From positions 1 through 20,926 of the forward strand of contig JAISCK010000115.1 of the NCBI GenBank assembly GCA_031265635.1: a DNA stretch of 20,926 bases, written 5' to 3'. Under the pieces are notes generated by a model, which had not been told where the DNA came from, made no database searches, and saw only the letters and a list, made by a program, of their open reading frames with translations. The stretch is from Spirochaetaceae bacterium (lineage in GTDB: Bacteria > Spirochaetota > Spirochaetia > Treponematales > Breznakiellaceae). This document shows positions 1 to 7,022 of the stretch, piece by piece (position 1 is the first letter of the stretch; the number at the start of each line of letters is the position of its first letter). The position numbers and the translations under genes were made by a program.

Positions 1-530
1 TCAAGGACCTGGGAACGGGTAAGCGTTATGAGGGGCCTGAGTATGCGGCCTTTTTCGGGCGGCATACCGGCCAGGGCGGAAGGACCCCCGCCCCGGAGCA
101 TGGCCATAAGGACCTTTTCGAGCGAATCATCGCGGGTATGGGCAATAAGGACGCGGGCCGCGCCATGACGGAGGGCCTCGCGGCGCAGGGCGGCATGGCG
201 GAATTTCCGGGCAGCGGCCTCAAGGCCCTCGCCCCAAAAGCCGGCTTTCCGGGCTATGAGGCCCTGCCGCACCCTGGCTACCGTACAGGGCAGGTGAAAA
301 ATCCCGCACAGGGACCTGACGGCCTCCTCATCAAAGCTGTTTTCTTTTGGGGAACGTATGCCGTGATTAACATGAATACAGCGCAACGCAAAGCCCCTGT
401 CCTCTCGCAGGGAGGACAGGCCGGCCAGCATGGCTGTGGAGTCGGCGCCGCCGGAAACAGCCGCCAAAAAGACCGTTCCCCTGGGCCACACGCCCAGGTT
501 GCGCGCCAGCTCTGATTCGAAAGTGTTCAT
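1..530 (-). CDS. tilS: tRNA(Ile)-lysidine synthase, N-terminal part (runs off left edge)
   Basis: TilS uses ATP and lysine to turn C34 of the AUA-reading tRNA-Ile into lysidine, in the cytoplasm. About 176 residues are visible, starting at the ATG at 528-530. The PP-loop SGGADS is at residues 26-31, followed by HVNHGIR near residue 54, EAAARKFRH, and AHTRDDSLEKVLMAMLRGGG, which aligns with the usual AHHxDDQxET...RG block. Here the Gln is Ser and the Thr is Lys, a mild departure. The N-terminal ATPase core is nearly complete; the C-terminal domains lie outside the window. It starts 15 nt after the rplY stop, so it is probably co-transcribed with rplY. The Shine-Dalgarno is weak (AGTAGG overlapping the rplY stop). 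The identification is firm; completeness cannot be judged. Confidence 0.93.
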   Translation of the reverse strand, partial: MNTFESELARNLGVWPRGTVFLAAVSGGADSTAMLAGLSSLREDRGFALRCIHVNHGIRSPKENSFDEEAVRSLCGIFHLPCTVARVRQGLIARKAGFWGEGLEAAARKFRHAALRREALRHGAARVLIAHTRDDSLEKVLMAMLRGGGPSALAGMPPEKGRILRPLITLTRSQVL

Positions 531-545
531 AACGGCGGTTCGCGC

Positions 546-1214
546 CTACTTTTGCTCCTTCGCGGCGGCGGTCTTGCCCGGAGCGGCTGCCGGGGCCGCG
601 CCTTCGGCGGGGGCGGCTGTTCCTTCGGCGGGAGCGGCGGCTTCTTCGGCGGGGGCGGCCTCAGCCTTGGCGAATTTCACCAGGGCCACGACCTGATCGC
701 CGTTGGAAAGAACCCGTATACCTTCGGCAAAAACAATATCCCGCACATGGATGGACTGATTCACCTTGAGTTCCGAAACGTCAACGCTGACACTTTCGGG
801 AAGATACCTGGGCAGGCACTCCAGTTCCACTTCGTGAAGCGGGAATTCCAGGATGCCGCCTTCCCTGACGCCGATGGCGTTCCCCGAAAGATGCACGGGC
901 ACTCTGGCGCGGACCTGGGTATTCTGATCAATCTCGTAAAAATCCACATGGAGGATTTTCCCGTCGAGGATGTTCCTCTGGGTATCCTTGACAAACGCCT
1001 CGTGAACCTTGCCGTCAATCTCAAGGCGCACAATGGTACTTTCGGAAATCCCCTTGATGCCGCCTGAAAATTCCTGGGCATCCAGATCCAGGGCAACCGA
1101 AGTTCCCGAATGTCCGTACATCACCGCCGGGATGCGGCCTGAACGCCGTATGCGGCCGGCTTTCCCCGATCCGGTACCGGCCCTGTTTCGGGCCGCGAAA
1201 ACTACCTGACTCAT
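546..1214 (-). CDS. rplY: 50S ribosomal protein L25, long CTC/TL5 form
   Basis: This is the 5S rRNA-binding protein of the large subunit. At 222 residues it is the long CTC/TL5 form: an N-terminal L25 beta-barrel (residues about 1-95, with RRSGRIPAVMYG near residue 24 and VHEAFVKDTQRN in the middle) and the C-terminal L25 beta domain (about 100-185, with EFPLHEVELECLPRYLPES). The tail after residue about 185 is low complexity, built from AAPAEG-like repeats and ending AAAKEQK; the matching DNA at 560-665 is a run of near repeats. CAGGAG lies 8 nt before the ATG. In Bacillus, ctc sits in the ispE-spoVG-glmU-prs-ctc-pth group, and here it again follows ispE and spoVG. The extended Ala/Pro tail is common in L25 proteins and probably disordered. 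Confidence 0.97.
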   Translation of the reverse strand: MSQVVFAARNRAGTGSGKAGRIRRSGRIPAVMYGHSGTSVALDLDAQEFSGGIKGISESTIVRLEIDGKVHEAFVKDTQRNILDGKILHVDFYEIDQNTQVRARVPVHLSGNAIGVREGGILEFPLHEVELECLPRYLPESVSVDVSELKVNQSIHVRDIVFAEGIRVLSNGDQVVALVKFAKAEAAPAEEAAAPAEGTAAPAEGAAPAAAPGKTAAAKEQK

Positions 1215-1256
1215 GTATTAACTCCTGTTATATGGCGTCCTCCGGGAGGCGCGTTA

Positions 1257-1328
1257 CTGGGACGGCAGGGGTCGAACCTGCGCATGCCGGAGCCAAAACC
1301 CGGTGGCTTACCACTTGCCTACGTCCCA
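1257..1328 (-). tRNA. tRNA-Gln (anticodon UUG)
   Basis: The minus strand reads a 72-nt cloverleaf. The acceptor stem TGGGACG pairs with CGTCCCA, with discriminator G at 1257. The D-arm contains AAGTGGTAAG, the anticodon stem CCGGG pairs with TCCGG around loop TTTTGGC (anticodon TTG), and the T-arm is GCAGG-TTCGACC-CCTGC. The 3' CCA is not encoded (the next bases are TAA), so a CCA-adding enzyme must supply it. It lies between spoVG and rplY on the same strand and is probably processed from their transcript. Confidence 0.97.
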
Positions 1329-1350
1329 ATCGACAAATCCAATACAGCTA

Positions 1351-1375
1351 TTCCCAAAATTTGAAATTTCGGGAA
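1351..1375 (-). other. Stem-loop upstream of tRNA-Gln
   Basis: TTCCC at 1351-1355 pairs with GGGAA at 1371-1375, and the stem continues through A/T pairs with one wobble. It lies 22 nt before the 5' end of the tRNA on the minus strand and may be a processing or pausing structure. Its core TGAAATTTC also occurs in the repeat array at 13336-13524. Confidence 0.4.
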
Positions 1376-1406
1376 AGCCCCAATGAAATTTTTTTACTTA
1401 AAGCGG

Positions 1407-1458
1407 AGCCGGTTTCAAAACCCGGCCGGTGCGGACCGGCGCTTAGATGAAACCGGCT
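1407..1458 (-). repeat. Nested inverted repeat between spoVG and tRNA-Gln
   Basis: AGCCGGTTTC (1407-1416) and GAAACCGGCT (1449-1458) are perfect 10-nt complements. Inside them GCCGGT and ACCGGC (about 1425-1440) form a second hairpin with loop GCGG. On the minus strand a run of seven A lies shortly downstream, but there is no T-run, so this is not a classical intrinsic terminator. It may be an RNA-processing signal separating the spoVG mRNA from the tRNA. Confidence 0.5.
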
Positions 1459-1470
1459 ATTGATACTCTA

Positions 1471-1491
1471 CAGCCCCGAAATCCGGGGCTG
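1471..1491 (-). terminator. GC-rich stem-loop just after spoVG (terminator-like)
   Basis: CAGCCCCG and CGGGGCTG form an 8-bp perfect stem around a 5-nt loop, starting 16 nt after the spoVG stop. The sequence after it (TAGAGTATC) is not U-rich, so it is better read as an attenuator or 3'-end stabiliser than as a strong terminator. The rest of 1330-1507 holds only the two other stem-loops listed and no ORF. Confidence 0.45.
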
Positions 1492-1507
1492 CGGACGGCG
1501 AATGGTT

Positions 1508-1789
1508 CTATACATCAACCGAAGGATCATCCTGAACGTTCCCCGAATCGTACTTGTCCAGAATCTTTTTTTGCAGCTCGGCGCGAAAATCGGGGTGTAT
1601 GGGATGAGCTACATCCTTATACTCTCCGGCCCTGGTTTTCCGGCTCGGCATAGCGATAAAAACACCGCTTTTTCCTTCAATTATCTTTACATTATGAACC
1701 ACAAAGCAGTCATCAAATGTAACCGTTACATAGGCCCGCAGTTTTCCCTCACCGGCCACTTTTCGGACTCTGATGTCGGTAATCTCCAT
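1508..1789 (-). CDS. spoVG: SpoVG family RNA-binding regulator
   Basis: SpoVG is a small nucleic-acid-binding regulator, known in Bacillus, Listeria and Borrelia, that acts on RNA or DNA targets. The 93 residues cover the full family length. The start MEITDIRVRK, the core AYVTVTFDDCFVVHNVKIIE and the block GVFIAMPSRKTRAGEYKDVA followed by HPI are diagnostic. The C-terminus carries the usual helix (FRAELQKKILDKY) and an acidic tail. A strong AAAAAGGAGA lies 6 nt before the ATG. It starts 30 nt after the ispE stop, as in the firmicute ispE-spoVG arrangement, and probably shares the ispE promoter. A stem-loop follows the stop codon. There are no unusual residues; targets in this organism cannot be read from the sequence. 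Confidence 0.97.
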   Translation of the reverse strand: MEITDIRVRKVAGEGKLRAYVTVTFDDCFVVHNVKIIEGKSGVFIAMPSRKTRAGEYKDVAHPIHPDFRAELQKKILDKYDSGNVQDDPSVDV

Positions 1790-1819
1790 GGCGTTCTCCT
1801 TTTTTGGTCCTGGTTCTTA

Positions 1820-2722
1820 CTATATCTTAATACCCGATTTCTCTATACGCAAGGGAAATGTTGTTTTAACCAGATTCCATGGGGAACGCAATGCTTTTTC
1901 CGCCCTCTCTGCCGCCTCCTTCTCCTTAAAAACCCCGAAACAGGTGGACCCTGAACCTGAAAGACCGGCAAAAGCCGCTCCCAGGCGCTTAAAATCCCCC
2001 ATAAGCCGGGAATATACGGCCCCTTCTTCCGGGGGGCCATGCTCAATAAAGAGCGGTAAAAAATCATTCGTAAAGGGCCAGGTCTCAGGCCCTTCTCCCA
2101 GGGCCCTGACAAGGTCCTCTTTGGAAGGCCCGGTTTCCGCCCTGCCCGCGCCGGACCGTACCCGGTCCAAAAGGGCAAAGGCCTCCGGGGTCGAACTGGA
2201 AAAGCCCGGTTTGACCAGCACTATCCAGATTCCCCCAGGCGGCTCCACAGGCTCCAAAAACCCGCCGCGGCCCGATACAAAGGCGGCCCCCGTGCCAAGG
2301 AAAAAAGGCACGTCGCTGCCCAGGCCCAGGGCCATTTTGTTGAGCGCCTCAGCGTCCACAGCAATCCCGCCCAGTACGGCAAGGGCCCTGAGAACCGCGG
2401 CGGCGTCGGAAGACCCGCCGCCAAGCCCCGCCCCCAGGGGAAGGCGCTTGACAAGCCGTATGCGCAGGGAACGGTTAAAGCCCGTAGCCTCCCTGAACGC
2501 CCCCACGGCCTTTTCGACAAGGTTCCCGCCGGGGGGAAGCGCCCTGTCCATAAGGACTTCGCAGCCCCCTTCGCCGGATTTCACCTCAAAAGTAAGGGTA
2601 TCGCCCCAGGAAAGAGCCAAAAAAAGGCTTTCCAGGTCATGAAAACCGTCTTCCCGCCGTCCCAAAACCCGCAAATGCAGGTTTATTTTACACGGCGCTT
2701 CTATGGTAAGGACGGAAGGCAT
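1820..2722 (-). CDS. ispE: 4-diphosphocytidyl-2-C-methyl-D-erythritol kinase
   Basis: IspE phosphorylates CDP-ME at the 2-hydroxyl, the fourth step of the MEP isoprenoid pathway, in the cytoplasm. The protein has 300 residues, close to the family norm. It is a GHMP kinase: the N-terminal APCKINLHLRVLGRREDGFH holds the lysine of the active site (K12), and the ATP-binding glycine loop PLGAGLGGGSSDAA is at residues 95-108, with its aspartate at 106. The C-terminal GHMP motif LSGSGSTCFGVF is near residue 255. The ATG at 2720-2722 has no Shine-Dalgarno, and a TATAAT lies 12 nt upstream, so the 5' leader may be only about 5 nt. It heads the unit that includes spoVG, tRNA-Gln, rplY and tilS. The MEP route is implied for isoprenoid synthesis. 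Confidence 0.97.
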   Translation of the reverse strand: MPSVLTIEAPCKINLHLRVLGRREDGFHDLESLFLALSWGDTLTFEVKSGEGGCEVLMDRALPPGGNLVEKAVGAFREATGFNRSLRIRLVKRLPLGAGLGGGSSDAAAVLRALAVLGGIAVDAEALNKMALGLGSDVPFFLGTGAAFVSGRGGFLEPVEPPGGIWIVLVKPGFSSSTPEAFALLDRVRSGAGRAETGPSKEDLVRALGEGPETWPFTNDFLPLFIEHGPPEEGAVYSRLMGDFKRLGAAFAGLSGSGSTCFGVFKEKEAAERAEKALRSPWNLVKTTFPLRIEKSGIKI

Positions 2723-2734
2723 TATGGAAATTTG

Positions 2735-2762
2735 ATTATAACCAACTGATTATTTTTGTAAA
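2735..2762 (-). promoter_or_regulatory. Sigma-70 promoter for ispE-spoVG (near-leaderless)
   Basis: On the minus strand TTTACA (2762-2757) and TATAAT (2740-2735) are 16 nt apart. The -10 box ends 12 nt before the ispE ATG, which predicts a 5' leader of only about 5 nt and explains the absence of a Shine-Dalgarno. Confidence 0.7.
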
Positions 2763-2845
2763 TAGGTCTGTTGGCAGCCATTTTGACCCTGTTCCGCGCT
2801 CCAAGGTTTCCCCCGAAAAAATAGCGTAAAATCGGCGGAAACCTG

Positions 2846-2874
2846 TTGACAGATATAGAAACTCTCCTTATGTT
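2846..2874 (+). promoter_or_regulatory. Sigma-70 promoter for the acidic protein gene
   Basis: A perfect TTGACA (2846-2851) is followed by a 17-nt spacer and TATGTT (2869-2874). It predicts a transcript start near 2881 and a leader of about 65 nt ending in TGGAG before the ATG at 2946. The rest of 2763-2845 shows no other feature. Confidence 0.75.
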
Positions 2875-2945
2875 TTTCAGAGATATATGTGTATCCCGGT
2901 TAAAGGTCCGGAATAGCCCAGATCAAGTCCAAATGGAGTAACACC

Positions 2946-3230
2946 ATGGTTCAGGATGAAATTATCTGCAATGAAGATGAACTCAGCCTCATACCCGTAA
3001 GCGAAGGACAATACGAATCCCTTCCCTATCCTTTCATGGTTTTTGACGACGATGATGATGAGGATGACGACGCGGATGATGAAGAGGATGATTTTGACGA
3101 CATGGATGACGACTTTGAAGATGATGATTTTGAAGACGACGATTTTGACGATGACGACGATGATTTTGACGATGACGAAGACGACTTTGATTACGAAGAA
3201 GACGTGGATTACGACGATTTTGACGAATAG
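2946..3230 (+). CDS. Hyperacidic small protein of unknown function
   Basis: I do not recognise a family. The 94-residue product has a short mixed N-terminus (about 1-33, including LSLIPVSEGQYESLPYPFMV) and then about 60 residues made almost wholly of Asp and Glu, with Phe or Tyr spaced every 4-7 residues (DDDFEDDDFEDDDFDD). It contains no Lys, Arg or His. TGGAG lies 7 nt before the ATG, and a consensus promoter (TTGACA, 17 nt, TATGTT) stands 71 nt upstream, which argues for real expression. The gene lies alone on the plus strand and its last 22 nt overlap the 3' end of rsfS on the other strand. Possible roles, all inferred from composition, are a nucleic-acid mimic, a partner of a basic ribosomal or DNA-binding protein, or cation binding. 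The long minus-strand ORFs opposite it are composition artefacts. Confidence 0.75.
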   Translation: MVQDEIICNEDELSLIPVSEGQYESLPYPFMVFDDDDDEDDDADDEEDDFDDMDDDFEDDDFEDDDFDDDDDDFDDDEDDFDYEEDVDYDDFDE

Positions 3231-3583
3231 ATGACCGGCGCTTCGCTCCAAAGCCGTTCCAACTCATAAAAGGAACGGGCTTTGGCGGTCATAAGGTGAA
3301 CCACCGTAGTTCCCAGATCCATAAGATTCCATTCATCATCATTCTGCGTTTTCCGGCGGCGGTGGAGAATTTCGACCCCCTTCCCGGCGCAGAATTCCCC
3401 GATATGCCGTGTAAGTCCCTGCATGTGAACAAAGCTGTTTGCCGTCGCTACGATAAAAAAATCCGTCCATATATTGAGGCTCCGCATATCCATGACCGTT
3501 ACATCGCCCGCGCTGTGTCCGGCAAGAAGCCCGCCAAGTTCCAGGGCCAGGCCGGGGTTACTGGTTGATAACATATCTGCCAT
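3209..3583 (-). CDS. rsfS: Ribosomal silencing factor RsfS
   Basis: RsfS binds ribosomal protein L14 on the free 50S subunit and blocks joining to the 30S when nutrients are short. The 124 residues match the family. The core reads DVTVMDMRSLNIWTDFFIVA, then TANSFVHMQGLTRHIGEF and DEWNLMDLGTTVVHLMT, ending with FYELERLWSEAP; the usual family pattern is DVxVLDVRxLxxxTDYFVIATG and WxLxDYGDVVVHIF. Its start lies inside the end of the LCP gene (26-nt overlap), so it is translated as the last gene of the obgE operon. Its own 3' end overlaps the acidic gene by 22 nt on the opposite strand. Asp-Tyr of the canonical motif is Asp-Phe here, a conservative change. Confidence 0.93.
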   Translation of the reverse strand: MADMLSTSNPGLALELGGLLAGHSAGDVTVMDMRSLNIWTDFFIVATANSFVHMQGLTRHIGEFCAGKGVEILHRRRKTQNDDEWNLMDLGTTVVHLMTAKARSFYELERLWSEAPVIYSSKSS

Positions 3584-4763
3584 TAAAGTCCCTTCCGATT
3601 ATCAGCGTAAAATCAGCCTTGTAGTCAACATTCTGGCTGTCAAGATTCTCCATATCCGCCGCTTCGGAACGTATGTTTTCGCAGCGTATGATTCCGGCAA
3701 AGGTAGTTACCATATCCTCATAGCCTGAGCGGTCAATGATTTCGGTTCTTTCATAATCGCTTGTGTCGGCGTTGTTTACGGCAATCACGTCATAGCCGAA
3801 GCCCTGGAGCAGATCGGCGGTGCGCCGGGCCAGCCCCGCGGTCGCCGTTCCGTTGAGGATTTCCACGGTGAATATACGCCCGGCAAGGGTTCCGTCGGTA
3901 TCCCGGGTAAGGCCCGACAGGCTCTGGCGCACCATGTCCTTGATGAGGCTGCCGTCATAATAGGGCAGTATCAGCATCTGGCCCGAAACCTCCCTGACGG
4001 TCCCCGCCACGGCCTGTACGCCGGCCTGATCGGTATCCAGATTCACCAGTTCGTCAAAGAGCCTGGTCCGTATCCTGGTATTGGCGTTGCTCCGCATGAG
4101 GCTGTGGAAGGTCCTGTATACCGGCTTCATTTTAAGGTATTCGTTCTGTTCGCCAAGACGCCTGAGGAAGCTCAAAAAGAAACGCTGGCGGCGGGCGTTG
4201 ACAATATCGGTATCTTCTTCGGCAAGGAAATACCCCGCGTAGGAAACGGCCTTTTCGCCGTCAAGCATGACCCGGCCCGAGGGAAAAAGCAGGGGCGGCG
4301 TTTCCAGAGGCAGATCCACCCTGGAGGGGATGACCACATCGACGCCTTCCACAAGGTCCACGATTTTGCCGAGGCCCTCAAGCGTTATGGAAAAGTAAAA
4401 ATTAATCTCAATGCCCAAAAGCCGTTCAACCTCATCAACAAAGGACTCTATTCGCTGGGGGCTGTATACCGTGTCAATGCGGTCCACCCGGTTAATGCGC
4501 TGTATGATGAGCCCCACTTCGCCGGGCACGTCAAAAACCGCCGCCCGCCTTGTGGAAGGATAGTACATGAGTACATAGGAACTTAACGGTTTCCGGTCCT
4601 TTTCCAGAATAAAAAGACTGTTGATTACCCTGTCGCCCGAAAAAACCTCTCCCGCGGGGTCTTCGCGAAGTACAAAAACGGTAAACACCGTCCCTCCGGC
4701 AAGGAGCGCGACAATGACCGCGAGGAGGAAAATACTGGCGTCTATCTGCTTCCGTTTCATCAT
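3558..4763 (-). CDS. LCP (LytR-CpsA-Psr) family protein with LytR_C domain
   Basis: LCP proteins transfer undecaprenyl-linked glycopolymers onto peptidoglycan or other acceptors at the outer face of the inner membrane. The 401 residues begin with a short cytoplasmic KRK stretch and one membrane helix (about residues 10-31, IFLLAVIVALLAGGTVFTVF). The LCP domain (about 45-270) shows VLMYYPSTRRAAVFDVPGEV, INRVDRIDTVYS, the helix YFSITLEGLGKIVDLVEGVDV, and the arginine-rich VNARRQRFFLSFLRR. The C-terminal LytR_C domain (about 300-395) contains VEILNGTATAGLARRTADLL. The start overlaps the nadD-yqeK stop (ATGA). Its place between nadD and rsfS is known from other spirochaetes and firmicutes. The real polymer substrate in an organism without teichoic acids is unknown. 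Confidence 0.9.
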   Translation of the reverse strand: MMKRKQIDASIFLLAVIVALLAGGTVFTVFVLREDPAGEVFSGDRVINSLFILEKDRKPLSSYVLMYYPSTRRAAVFDVPGEVGLIIQRINRVDRIDTVYSPQRIESFVDEVERLLGIEINFYFSITLEGLGKIVDLVEGVDVVIPSRVDLPLETPPLLFPSGRVMLDGEKAVSYAGYFLAEEDTDIVNARRQRFFLSFLRRLGEQNEYLKMKPVYRTFHSLMRSNANTRIRTRLFDELVNLDTDQAGVQAVAGTVREVSGQMLILPYYDGSLIKDMVRQSLSGLTRDTDGTLAGRIFTVEILNGTATAGLARRTADLLQGFGYDVIAVNNADTSDYERTEIIDRSGYEDMVTTFAGIIRCENIRSEAADMENLDSQNVDYKADFTLIIGRDFNGRYVINQ

Positions 4764-5932
4764 TTTCCTTTTTTGCCCATAAGAGCGAGCAGGCGTCTGG
4801 TACTCCCGGAAACGGTTATTTCCCTGGAATCCAGATAGGCCACGCTGTCGTTCAGCACCGAAGCGAAAAGTTCATCCAGATCAGGAAGGGGCCGCCTGTC
4901 CAGGAGACTCCGCAGATCCCCGGCGTTCTCCCTGCCCCATTCAAGTTTGTCGGCAATATAAAGCACCCTGGCAAGGGGCCCCATATACTCCGAGCCGGTT
5001 GTATGAACCGCCACGGCCTCAAGGATGCTGTCGTCCGTAATACGGCAGCGCTCCTGTAAGTATACCGCCCCTGCCCTGCCGTGGAGAAGGGCGGGATTCT
5101 TTTTTTCCAGCCGGGAAAGGCCCTTTCCGTCCCTGAGGGCCATGCGCCGCAATTCCCCGGAAGGGAAGGACTTGCATATATCGTGGCTTATGCCGGCAAG
5201 GTAGGCTTTGTCCGGGGCAAGGCCGTAAACCAGGGCAAGGTCCCTGGCCATAAGGGCCGTATTGCGGGAATGAATAAAGCGCTTTGCGCCGGCAAGACGG
5301 GCCAGTTCGCCTTCAAGACGGAAGGCGGCGCCCCAAACGCCCTCCCCGCCCGCGGCGCGCTGTACGCCGTACAGGGCGCGGTCCTGAATAATACAACGTG
5401 CCCCCGGAGGAACAAGGTATTCCCATCCCCGCCCGCCCTGAATTTTTTCCCTTACAGAACCGGAAGAAATCTCGATTACGGGGTTTTCAAGCCTCGTGTG
5501 GGCATAGGGAAAGGGAAGCTCTTCCTTTGAGGTCCTGTGGGCGACAATGATGTCGGTAGAGGAAGCAAGCTCTTCGGCCCCCTTCCACCGGTGAAAATTC
5601 GCGGCCAAATCATCACCCAGGATGAGGCCCAGACGCCCATCGGGACAGTAACGCCTGGCAATATCTTTCACCGTGTCTATGGTATAGGAAATCCCCTCGC
5701 GCCTGAGTTCGCAGTCATCAACGCCAAAACGCGGATCGGCGCTGACAGAAGCAAGAAGCATATCAAGCCGGTCTTTGGGACCCGCCCCCCTTGATTCATC
5801 CTTTAGGGGAGACTGAAAAGCGGGTATCAGCATGATACGGTCGTAGAGAAGGGAAGAAAGCACCGCGTCGGCCAGAAGGAGATGGCCCATGTGGACGGGA
5901 TTAAAGCTCCCCCCAAGGATAGCCAGCCTCAC
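4760..5932 (-). CDS. nadD: Fused nicotinate-nucleotide adenylyltransferase (NadD) and YqeK-type HD hydrolase
   Basis: The N-terminal part (about 1-192) is NadD, which makes nicotinate adenine dinucleotide from NaMN and ATP. It has GGSFNPVHMGHL at residues 7-18 (HxGH at 14-17), LILGDDLAANFHRWK near 103-117 and the ISSGSVREKI motif at 155-164. The C-terminal part (about 215-385) is an HD-domain protein of the YqeK type, with His221 (FIHSRNTALMA), the HD pair at 250-251 (GISHDICK), the helix LLHGRAGAVYL, and VLYIADKLEWGR. YqeK proteins cleave diadenosine tetraphosphate to ADP. In most bacteria the two are adjacent genes; here they form one 390-residue ORF with no stop between. The start is GTG, overlapping the obgE stop (GTGA). 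The linker near 192-215 is Gly-rich. Confidence 0.94.
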   Translation of the reverse strand: MRLAILGGSFNPVHMGHLLLADAVLSSLLYDRIMLIPAFQSPLKDESRGAGPKDRLDMLLASVSADPRFGVDDCELRREGISYTIDTVKDIARRYCPDGRLGLILGDDLAANFHRWKGAEELASSTDIIVAHRTSKEELPFPYAHTRLENPVIEISSGSVREKIQGGRGWEYLVPPGARCIIQDRALYGVQRAAGGEGVWGAAFRLEGELARLAGAKRFIHSRNTALMARDLALVYGLAPDKAYLAGISHDICKSFPSGELRRMALRDGKGLSRLEKKNPALLHGRAGAVYLQERCRITDDSILEAVAVHTTGSEYMGPLARVLYIADKLEWGRENAGDLRSLLDRRPLPDLDELFASVLNDSVAYLDSREITVSGSTRRLLALMGKKGK

Positions 5933-6966
5933 TCCCCGCTTCCCCCTGTATGCCCGCCTTCCCCGGCGTTTTCGCCGGAATCCGACGCCAGAAGCGTGAT
6001 GCGGGAGGCAAGCTCCGCAAGGCCGGCCCCTGAGAAAACGGAGATCCCCAGTACAGCCTCGCCCGGATAGCGCTCTTCCAGTTCAGCAAGACGCTCCCCT
6101 GTTCCTTCAAGATCAAGTTTGGTCCCCACAATAACCCGCTTCCGCGCGGCAAGTTCCTGGGAAAAGGACGAAAGCTCTTTTAAGAGCGAATCAAAGGCGG
6201 AAAGACAGGTATCCGAGGAAAGGTCAATGAGAAAAAGCAGGGCCCTGGTGCGGGAAATATGCTTGAGGAAGCGCAGGCCCAAACCCGCGCCCTGTGAGGC
6301 CCCTTCGATAAGGCCCGGTATATCGGCAAGAATTATGTCCTCGTCTGTCCGGGACGTATTGAGAACCCCGAGATTGGGAATCTTCGTGGTAAAAGGATAA
6401 GGGGCTATTTTGGGCCTGGCATTGGTAAAACGCTCAAGCAGCGAGGATTTACCGGCATTGGGAAAACCGACAAAGCCTATGTCGGCCATAATCTGGAGTT
6501 CAACCCTGACAAGGCGGTTTTCGCCGTCCTTGCCGGGCAGGGCCTTGCGGGGCGCCTGGTTTACCGAAGACTTGAAATGCACATTGCCCCAGCCGCCCGA
6601 ACCGCCTTTAAGAAAAACAAAGGAAGCCTCATCCCTGCCGAAATCCCGTATCAGCGCGCCCGAATCAGCCTCTTTAAGCACAGACCCGGGGGGCAGGGGT
6701 ATAACCACGTCCCCGCCGTTTTTGCCGTAGCGCTCCCGGCCCTCGCCGTCGTGGCCGTTTTCCGCCCTGAAATGCCTCTTGTGCCTGAGATGGGACAGGG
6801 TACGAAGGTTGCGCCGTATGACAAAGACCACGTCGCCGCCCCTGCCCCCGTCGCCCCCCGAAGGCCCGCCCTTTGGCACATATTTTTCCCGCCTGAAAGC
6901 CACGCAGCCATTGCCCCCCCGGCCCGAGGAAACCTCTATAAGCGCCTCATCGGCAAATTTTTCCAT
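5929..6966 (-). CDS. obgE: GTPase Obg (CgtA)
   Basis: Obg is an essential GTPase for 50S subunit maturation and stress response. The 345 residues contain the glycine-rich Obg fold (1-160; GRGGNGCVAFRREKYVPKGG, then GGDGGRGGDVVF) and the G domain: G1 GFPNAGKSS at 167-175, G2 PFTT at 191-194, G3 DIPGLIEGA at 215-223, G4 TKLD at 282-285 (the usual Asn is Thr) and a G5-like SVFSGAG near 311. The optional C-terminal OCT domain is absent; the tail is only Gly/Ser-rich. AGGGG sits only 1 nt before the ATG, too close for a normal Shine-Dalgarno. It heads the operon with nadD-yqeK, LCP and rsfS. The usual upstream partners rplU and rpmA are missing; a brnTA pair lies there instead. Confidence 0.97.
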   Translation of the reverse strand: MEKFADEALIEVSSGRGGNGCVAFRREKYVPKGGPSGGDGGRGGDVVFVIRRNLRTLSHLRHKRHFRAENGHDGEGRERYGKNGGDVVIPLPPGSVLKEADSGALIRDFGRDEASFVFLKGGSGGWGNVHFKSSVNQAPRKALPGKDGENRLVRVELQIMADIGFVGFPNAGKSSLLERFTNARPKIAPYPFTTKIPNLGVLNTSRTDEDIILADIPGLIEGASQGAGLGLRFLKHISRTRALLFLIDLSSDTCLSAFDSLLKELSSFSQELAARKRVIVGTKLDLEGTGERLAELEERYPGEAVLGISVFSGAGLAELASRITLLASDSGENAGEGGHTGGSGE

Positions 6967-6975
6967 ACCCCTATA

Positions 6976-7004
6976 GGCATAGCAAAAAAACGCGAAACCA
7001 GCAA
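6976..7004 (-). promoter_or_regulatory. Candidate promoter for the obgE operon
   Basis: Minus strand: TTGCTG (7004-6999), 17-nt spacer, TATGCC (6981-6976), ending 9 nt before the obgE ATG. The -10 box is a moderate match, so this is a weaker case than the other near-leaderless promoters in the window. Confidence 0.4.
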
Positions 7005-7022
7005 CTACGGGCTGAAGTGTCC

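Noticed and set aside
552..1067. Long plus-strand ORF opposite rplY with glycine-rich product
   Set aside because: It mirrors the Ala/Pro repeat tail of L25 and has no start signal or family motif.
2877..3267. Minus-strand ORFs opposite the acidic gene (Ile/Val-rich and Arg/His-rich)
   Set aside because: They are the complement of GAC/GAT/GAA codon runs; the plus strand has promoter and Shine-Dalgarno.
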